NCBI GenBank assembly: GCA_903813345.2
Contig: CAIIXF020000123.1
Span: forward strand, 1 to 26,088
DNA from: Owenia fusiformis
Taxonomy: Eukaryota; Annelida; Polychaeta; Sabellida; Oweniidae
DNA length: 26,088 nt
Direction of reading: 5' to 3'
A program made the translations under genes and the position numbers. Of this stretch, positions 20,645 to 26,088 are shown one piece after another (positions within the stretch are counted from its first letter, which is position 1; the number at the start of each line of letters is the position of its first letter). The notes beneath the pieces are model-generated. The model was not told the origin of the DNA. It made no database searches and worked only from the letters and a program-made list of their open reading frames with translations.

Positions 20645-21425
20645 CATACGAATCCTGCACGAATCCTGAATGCTGGATTCATTTGTAAACTACCTTGCAT
20701 ATGAATCCTGCTTGAATCCTGGCTACAGGATTCATTTGTAAAGTACCTTCCATATGAATCCTGCACGAATCCTGAAAGTTGGATTCATTTGTAAACTACC
20801 TTCCATATGAATCCTGCACGAATCCTGAAGGTTGGATTCATTTGTAAACTACCTGCCATATGAATCCTGCACGAATCCTGAAGATTGGATTCATTTGTAA
20901 ACTACCTTCCATATGAATCCTGCACGAATCCTGAAGGTTGGATTCATTTGTAAACTACCTTCCATATGAATCCTGCACGAATCCTGAAGGTTGGATTCAT
21001 TTGTAAACTACCTTCCATATGAATCCTGCACGAATCCTGAAGGTTGGATTCATTTGTAAACTACCTTCCATATGAATCCTGCACGAATCCTGAAGGTTGG
21101 ATTCATTTGTAAACTACCTTCCATATGAATCCTGCACGAATCCTGAAGGTTGGATTCATTTGTAAACTACCTTCCATATGAATCCTGCACGAATCCTGAA
21201 GGTTGGATTCATTTGTAAACTACCTTCCATATGAATCCTGCACGAATCCTGAAGGTTGGATTCATTTGTAAACTACCTTCCATATGAATCCTGCACGAAT
21301 CCTAGCTACAGGATTCATTTGTAAACTACTTAAACAGCGAATCCTGTACGAATCCTGGAGGCGGGATTCATACAGGATTCATATGTGCATATGAATCCTG
21401 CTTGAATCCTGCCTTCAGGATTCGG
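20645..21425 (+). repeat. 53-bp satellite, 14 in-phase copies
   Basis: The marker CATATGAATCC recurs at 20698, 20751, 20804 and every 53 bp to 21281. A first copy starts at 20645 and a diverged last one at 21334. Fourteen copies show no indel. Each copy contains two direct GAATCCTG motifs and one inverted GGATTC. Central copies are almost identical. The outer copies (20698, 21281) replace GAAGGTT with GCTACA or AGCTACA, which extends the GAATCCTG/CAGGATTC pairing. Past 21386 only fragments of the motif remain, to 21425. Confidence 0.93.
21373..21400 (+). repeat. 28-bp near-perfect palindrome at satellite edge
   Basis: The arms CAGGATTCATATG (21373-21385) and CATATGAATCCTG (21388-21400) are exact reverse complements around TG. 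It is built from the satellite motif placed head to head, so it marks an inversion or foldback at the right edge of the array. Confidence 0.9.
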
Positions 21426-21533
21426 GGATTTGATTCACTTTTTTTGCTGTGTGTGACAACCGACATGAAAAATGTGGCTGTCATTTTATATTTGATATTT
21501 CAACATTTTACATTTTGAGCAGATTACTTGATT

Positions 21534-21960
21534 TGATGAAATAAGAGGTGTGCTATAAATAAAATCAAACGTTATTTTTTCTTCGAAAAGTTTCTTAATC
21601 AACCACTCATTTAAGGCTAACAGTCGTGATAAAAAAATCATAAGATAGTATGAGATCGAAGGGTAAGTTTTCAAAGTGCAGACTTTTTCCTGATGGATCA
21701 GATGATGATGGAGCATTTAAAAGTAAGATATGTTTAGAATTACCAGTAGTTTGAAAAGGTCGAACGACAATAGAAGATACAATCATTGCAAATACATACC
21801 TTTAACGTACTTCAACCCCACCTTGAACTCTGAAATAATCAAAAAAAAATTAGTTAAACCACATGACATCTTGAAAATGTGCCTGAAAATAGTCATAAGG
21901 GGTGTATAGTTACAGTAAATGTTTCTGAACAGATAATTTTGAATTTTCAGAAAAATGTAA
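21534..21960 (+). repeat. Diverged dispersed repeat, copy A
   Basis: It matches 22393-22742 in direct orientation through GTGTGCTATAAAT, ACGTTATTTTTT, ATTTAAGGC, AATCATAAGATAGTAT, GATCGAA and ACATCTTGAAAATGTG. Further diverged copies lie near 24655-25060 and 25585-25720. The 76-residue minus-strand frame at 21486-21716 overlaps it and has no domain I recognise. Confidence 0.7.
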
Positions 21961-22231
21961 CGAATATTCGTTCAAATAAGATAAAAAATATTACAATTTA
22001 GATGTGATATCTAAAGACAAGAGCAAAAATCTCCCTTTAAATCCCCTTAAGTAGACAATAAAGAAGAAAAATTTGTGAACCATATGTTGCCCTTGATAAA
22101 ATGGAGCATTTTGATTATGAATTATAACATGATGGGGGAATCGTTGCGAATTTGGTATCCATCTCTAGATTACAAAAGTCATAAGGAGGTATTAAATTGA
22201 GGCCGTGATGACAATACAAATGCGATAATAA
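21959..22231 (+). repeat. Left arm of long inverted repeat
   Basis: It pairs with 22800-23090 in reverse complement. Matching landmarks are CGAATATTCGTTCAAATAAG, GATGTGATAT, GCAAAAATCTCCCTTTAAAT, AAATGGAGCATTTTGATTAT, GAATCGTTGCGAATTT, CTAGA...TACAAAAGTCATAAGGAGGT and GACAATACAAATGCGATAAT. Divergence is substantial, so the duplication is not recent. Confidence 0.8.
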
Positions 22232-22392
22232 CTGAAGAAGATTATTGGTCTTTTTATCACTGCTATTAGGATATGTCGTCATTTGTAAATATATATGTAA
22301 AGTTTTGTTTCTAAAAGCAAAAACTAACTCCCGAGGCCCATCTATTTTCTTTCTAACCCCTTTAAGTAGACCATCAAGAGTTAAGCAATTAG

Positions 22393-22742
22393 TTGAAATA
22401 ACATGTGTGCTATAAATGAAAGTGTAACGTTATTTTTTTCAAGAAGATTTTTAGTCATTCACTATTTAAGGCAAACAGTCATAATAAAAAATCATAAGAT
22501 AGTATAAGATCAAAAGGGTTAGGTTTTCAAAATACAGACTGTGTAGCGAATGTATGTGATAAGGTATGTATAGAATCATCAACTGTTAAAGGATCGAACG
22601 AAAATAAAATATATAAGCATTACAAATACGCATCTAATTTGTGCTCAATCTCCTTTCTTCTGGACTCTGGTATAAGCGATTTAACAACATCACATCTTGA
22701 AAATGTGACTGAAATGTTTCTGAACATTTTTTTCATTTTTAG
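22393..22742 (+). repeat. Diverged dispersed repeat, copy B
   Basis: This is a direct copy of 21534-21960 with several internal deletions. It lies inside the long inverted repeat, between the two arms. The 67-residue frame at 22639-22842 runs from this copy into the right arm and is probably not a gene. Confidence 0.65.
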
Positions 22743-22799
22743 GAACATTAATGGTCGTTTGACCTATCCCATTAACCGAGTTTTAATTCAAAAACATAA

Positions 22800-23090
22800 C
22801 AATTATTATCGCATTTGTATTGTCATCGCGGCATCAATGTAATACCTCCTTAGTATGACTTTTGTATTCTAGAGATGGATAAAAAATTCGCAACGATTCC
22901 CTCATCATATTATATTTCATAATCAAAATGCTCCATTTCATCAACAACATACAGGCAACACATAGTTTACAAATAATGATTATTTGTTTTTCCTGATAGT
23001 CTTAATAGGATTTAAAGGGAGATTTTTGCTTTCGTCTTTACATATCACATCTTAATTGTATTACTCCTTCTTATTTGAGCGAATATGAAA
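22800..23090 (-). repeat. Right arm of long inverted repeat
   Basis: This is the reverse-complement partner of 21959-22231, separated from it by about 570 bp. It is slightly longer than the left arm because of small insertions around 22950-23010. Confidence 0.8.
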
Positions 23091-23297
23091 TATATGTAAA
23101 CTAGGGGTGCTAGACACCCTAGGGATTACAAAAATGTATGTAACTTATTCACACCTTATGGGTGCATGGGAACCCATTGTTCCTACTATACTATTACCAA
23201 TACTTTCCCGACAACGCCCATTAATTTTTCTTTGTTTGAAGTATAGGGGGTTAGTTAATCATGTATTAAATGGTCTCTGTCGTGGTTTTAGCATTTT

Positions 23298-23520
23298 AGC
23301 GCGTACTCATTTTAGTAAATATAAGTACTAAATGAGCCCTTATGACATGAGTACTGATTTATTGTATTTTTACTACTAAGTGAGTACTCATTAGATGAGT
23401 GATAAAATGGCACTTATTTCATTGATTTTTTTTTCATTACTCAATGAGCACTCATACAGCCGGGTACGCTGTACAAAATTAGTAATAAATTAGCACTCGT
23501 GGCATGCGTACTCGCGTATT
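23298..23520 (+). repeat. Degenerate GAGTACTC/ACTCAT motif-rich tract
   Basis: ACTCAT, ATGAG and the palindrome GAGTACTC recur irregularly on both strands. Near 23307-23335 a CTCATTTTAGTA arm pairs with TACTAAATGAG with one base bulged. It looks like an old, decayed inverted-repeat cluster. Confidence 0.45.
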
Positions 23521-23523
23521 GGA

Positions 23524-23565
23524 GAATGCAAAGTGTAATAACAGAAATGCTTACCCTTTGCATTC
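23524..23565 (+). repeat. Small inverted repeat, 10-bp perfect arms
   Basis: GAATGCAAAG (23524-23533) and CTTTGCATTC (23556-23565) are exact reverse complements around 22 bases. Confidence 0.7.
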
Positions 23566-23648
23566 GTTTGACTTCACTTCTTAAAAGAGAGCTTCGTTAG
23601 TTTAACTAGACTCTGCACGCAGGGTAAGAAATGCTCAATTTTCTACAA

Positions 23649-23720
23649 ATAGAATAGCTATTTATGTTCGGTGAAGCGGAACGCAGTGTAGCGACTTGAG
23701 AACATAAATGATTTCTATTG
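23649..23720 (+). repeat. Imperfect inverted repeat with GC-richer loop
   Basis: The arms 23649-23669 and 23700-23720 pair across about 20 positions. The inner ten, ATTTATGTTC / GAACATAAAT, are perfect. The loop of 30 bases, GTGAAGCGGAACGCAGTGTA and surrounding bases, is richer in CpG than its surroundings. Confidence 0.7.
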
Positions 23721-23761
23721 GCTGAACGGTTTGGCGGTTATTTGTGTTTGGAGTGAGTGAG

Positions 23762-24176
23762 TAAGGGGAGGCATCAAAAGATCAATGTCTGATAGAAAAC
23801 TAAATAAATCTAGTTTGGGGGGAGGGGGTCAAAGCTATTTCAGTTTGCTATCCGACAAATTTCAACATTTAAACTTTTTTGCATTTTCGACTCAAAATGC
23901 CTTGGAATGGTTTAAAAATAAAGCCTTTACCAGATGCCTTCTTCACCAAGATGCATGCAACATGGAATATTATGCCTATCGTTGTTGGCACATGTTTAAG
24001 AATCATAAATAAGTTATAGTACTGCCCTCATGAAAGTCCAAATTGAGTCGCTAAAACAGGTGAAAAGTCCGCGATCAACTTTCATTGTATTTAGTTTTGA
24101 GGGGGAGGGGGGGTCCAACTCAAAACTAGATTTATTTAGTTTCCTATCAGACATTGAACTTTTGATGCCTCCCTTA
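23762..24176. mobile_element. MITE-like element with 54-55-bp terminal inverted repeats
   Basis: The left arm 23762-23816 and right arm 24123-24176 are near-perfect reverse complements, starting TAAGG(G)GAGGCATCAAAAG and including AATGTCTGATAG and AACTAAATAAATCTAGTTT. They differ at a few positions and by one G. Two open frames on opposite strands (23785-24012 and 24014-24226) begin with the same residues, MSDRKLNKSS, because each starts inside an arm. They are not related genes. A target-site duplication could not be settled: TAAG lies at the left outer edge and TTAAG at the right, but these overlap the arms. It could equally be a simple foldback duplication. Confidence 0.6.
24092..24128 (+). 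repeat. Hairpin with G-rich loop inside the MITE-like element
   Basis: TAGTTTTGAG (24092-24101) and CTCAAAACTA (24119-24128) are exact reverse complements enclosing a loop of mostly G with one internal A and ending TCCAA. A similar G-rich tract, GGGGGGAGGGGGTC, follows the left arm at 23817-23830 in the same orientation, although the arms themselves are inverted. Confidence 0.7.
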
Positions 24177-24654
24177 AGTGTTAGGAACACGTCATTCTGA
24201 GGCTTGCCAGCGTGCGAGGAATACACTTAACTCCTAATTTGTAGATTATATTATTTCTGTATGTTTCATAAATTTTGTCAGATTTTGATCGTACAAATTG
24301 ATATTTTGATTGGCATACCTTTTTATCTCTGCAAAGATTTTTTTGAATTTCGGCCTCGATAATTTGGGTCTTTGCTTAGTTTAAGAGTCCTCATAAATCC
24401 TAATTAATTGGACGAGGTTTTAATGGTGTCAATCGAATTGTCATACATGTGCAGTTATACTGTTTTGTATTTTCTAGTGACATTCACGAACTCACTCACC
24501 GTATGCGTACATACATTGTCATGTTCTCATTATTTATGTAACTGTTGTACTATGTTCATTAATAAACACGCGTGCCAAGCGCTCTCATTTCTTGAAACTG
24601 AAGAAATATGCGTTGTGTCTTATGATAGAGAGTGATGAGTATAGAATCACATTT
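24177..24654. other. Unassigned AT-rich sequence
   Basis: I see no gene or repeat here. The 75-residue frame at 24408-24635 has a hydrophobic first half but no recognisable family, and is probably not coding. Confidence 0.5.
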
Positions 24655-25060
24655 CTTTTGATTCCAAAAATATGATAAAAGGTAGTTCAGATCCAAAGAG
24701 CAACTTTCAAAAATGTAGATTGTGAAGAATGATTTTTTTCTCCAGGGATGGGACGATGATGGAATATTTCAAGGTGAGATTCATGTATGCTTAAAATTAC
24801 TCATGTTAAAAAAGTCAAATGGAACATACGATCATTGCAAATACGGACCAGAATCAAAACCGGGGTCCATTTACATGTTGTTCTCTGAAATAATTTAAAC
24901 CACATCACATTTTGAAAATATGGCCCATAATGGTCAGAAGTAGTGGTACGGGAAAGGTTGTTGAACAGATGTTATTGAATTTTCGGAAAATGTTTCTTAA
25001 TTTTCGCGGAAAAGAAAGGAACAATATAATTTAGGTATGAGATGTAATAATGAGAGAATA
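24655..25060 (+). repeat. Diverged dispersed repeat, copy C
   Basis: Landmarks shared with 21534-21960 are ATGATAAAAGGTAGT, ACTTTCAAAAATG, GATGATGGA, AAAATTACT, CGATCATTGCAAATACG, CTCTGAAATAAT, ACCACATCACATTTTGAAAA, GAACAGAT and TTGAATTTTCGG, in the same order. Identity is moderate. Confidence 0.6.
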
Positions 25061-25350
25061 ATGAGAGAAGAGAATGTTTTTTAAATCAACACTCATCTCT
25101 CTATCAGGAAGAAGTCAACAAATTACGTCATCCTATTTTCCCTCTTTGTTTTAATACTACAATCATATAATAACTGTAATACTCAATTTGCTTTTTTTTA
25201 CATTCTTCATATTTATTTCTAAAAATCAATCGGTTACATTTTTACAAATTGCCATTGTTGACAGGACAACATTATCGGCAATTGAAACATTTTGATAAAT
25301 AAAAATTGATATTCAGAAATACACAAAATGTTCGGAGAAGCTTTTTCTTT
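25061..25350. other. Unassigned AT-rich sequence
   Basis: Nothing recognisable is visible except short A/T homopolymers. The 61-residue minus-strand frame at 25234-25419 gains a polythreonine run from the GTT microsatellite and is not a credible gene. Confidence 0.5.
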
Positions 25351-25354
25351 TTTT

Positions 25355-25375
25355 GTTGTTGTTGTTGTTGTTGTT
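25355..25375 (+). repeat. (GTT)7 microsatellite
   Basis: Seven uninterrupted GTT triplets follow a T-rich tract. Confidence 0.95.
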
Positions 25376-25584
25376 TGGTTTGCTTGTTCCCCAGTACCAA
25401 GTTGTGGTATCAAGCTCAAATGTTAAAAATTACCCTGTCCCAGACTTTGTATAGCTTGAAAAGTATAGCGAGCAGTGATTTCAATCAGTTTTTCATTTGT
25501 TTCAAAGTCCAAATTTTCATCTCCATTTAATAGAAAATGTGTTTTCCTTTGAATTGAGTATGGTTCAAAATCTCGTAAACAGTC

Positions 25585-25720
25585 CAAGTCTGATAGTCCT
25601 GCAAGAAGAACTTCAATCTGCCAATACGCACCAAACCAAGACCGGGTCAATTAACCTGTTGTGCTCAGAAATAATAGTTTAAACAACATCACATCTTGAA
25701 AATGTGGCTAAAAATGGTCA
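25585..25720 (+). repeat. Diverged dispersed repeat, copy D (fragment)
   Basis: It shares with copy C the order CAATACG, ACC...AAGACCGGGTC, TGTTGTGCTCAGAAATAAT, TTAAACAACATCACATCTTG, AAAATGTGGC, AAAATGGTC and AGTGGTA. Copies A-D occur in the same orientation over about 4 kb. Confidence 0.55.
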
Positions 25721-26088
25721 AAAATAGTGGTAAGGGAATGAAAGATTGCTTAGCAGATACTTTGATGTCTCAAGAAAATATACCTAATACAGGCTCAAAA
25801 GGAAAGGAACATAAGAATGTATTGAAAAACAGTTTTGAGAAGGGTACTGACCATTTTCAGACATTCTGGGGGTATTTCTATTGGCGCTATAGATATCCGA
25901 TTATTTTCAAGAAGAATAAAAAGATATGTTAAGCGGACGTTTCACGCATAGCTCTACCCTTTTACTAAACTTAAGACACAATTCATTATGCCTAGTGTTA
26001 TTTCCGCGATACCAACGTTTATCCTGGTCGCACGTATGACTGTGAAGCTCCAAGTGTTCTGGGCAACCCAAGTAGTGTACACTCGATA
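25721..26088. other. Unassigned sequence to window end
   Basis: No gene is recognised. The 78-residue frame at 25696-25932 is lysine-rich, begins inside a repeat fragment and lacks a known domain. An exon of an unseen gene cannot be excluded from this window alone, especially in the less AT-rich last 150 bases. Confidence 0.4.

Noticed and set aside
25306-25530. Cysteine-rich 74-residue open frame
   Set aside because: The cysteine run is the translation of the (GTT)7-adjacent microsatellite in another frame, not a conserved cysteine pattern.

Overview
This window looks like non-coding, repeat-dense nuclear DNA from a eukaryote, most likely an animal. A marine invertebrate such as an echinoderm would fit the AT-rich background, the C and G homopolymers, the minisatellites and the foldback-type repeats, but nothing here fixes the taxon. 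No convincing protein-coding gene, rRNA, tRNA or snRNA was recognised. The short open frames either recur on both strands of near-identical repeats or lie in AT-rich sequence without recognisable domains.

Region 1 (1-825) is the end of a repeat family built from roughly 476-bp monomers. It finishes in a terminal monomer and two small perfect hairpins. Region 2 (826-14453) is the main feature: a head-to-tail array of exactly 19 units of 717 or 718 bp, with almost no divergence. Each unit ends in a 12-bp-stem hairpin and contains a TGACCT-type motif cluster. CpG is much denser in the units than in the surrounding DNA. Rare variants show a five-unit block duplicated at an offset of exactly 5021 bp, and a homogenised run of five units at the right end. 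Region 3 (14454-18681) returns to the flanking family: two clusters of 476-bp monomers, a minisatellite with an AGCTGAG core, an AAT microsatellite and a five-copy hairpin array. The 3' half of the 717-bp unit is a diverged relative of the terminal monomer of this family (same motif order and spacing, and a hairpin in the same place). The array therefore probably arose by local amplification of a divergent family member.

Region 4 (18682-20594) shows nothing recognisable beyond homopolymer tracts. Region 5 (20645-21425) is a 53-bp satellite of 14 in-phase copies, with a 28-bp palindrome at its right edge. Region 6 (21534-23090) holds two direct copies of a diverged repeat combined with a long inverted repeat (arms about 275-290 bp). 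Region 7 (23298-24176) contains motif-rich inverted repeats and a roughly 415-bp MITE-like element with 54-55-bp inverted arms. Region 8 (24177-26088) has two more diverged copies of the region 6 repeat and a (GTT)7 microsatellite.

There is no operon or gene circuit to describe. The biology here is satellite and mobile-element evolution: array birth from a hairpin-terminated element, unequal exchange, gene conversion, and conserved motif spacing.
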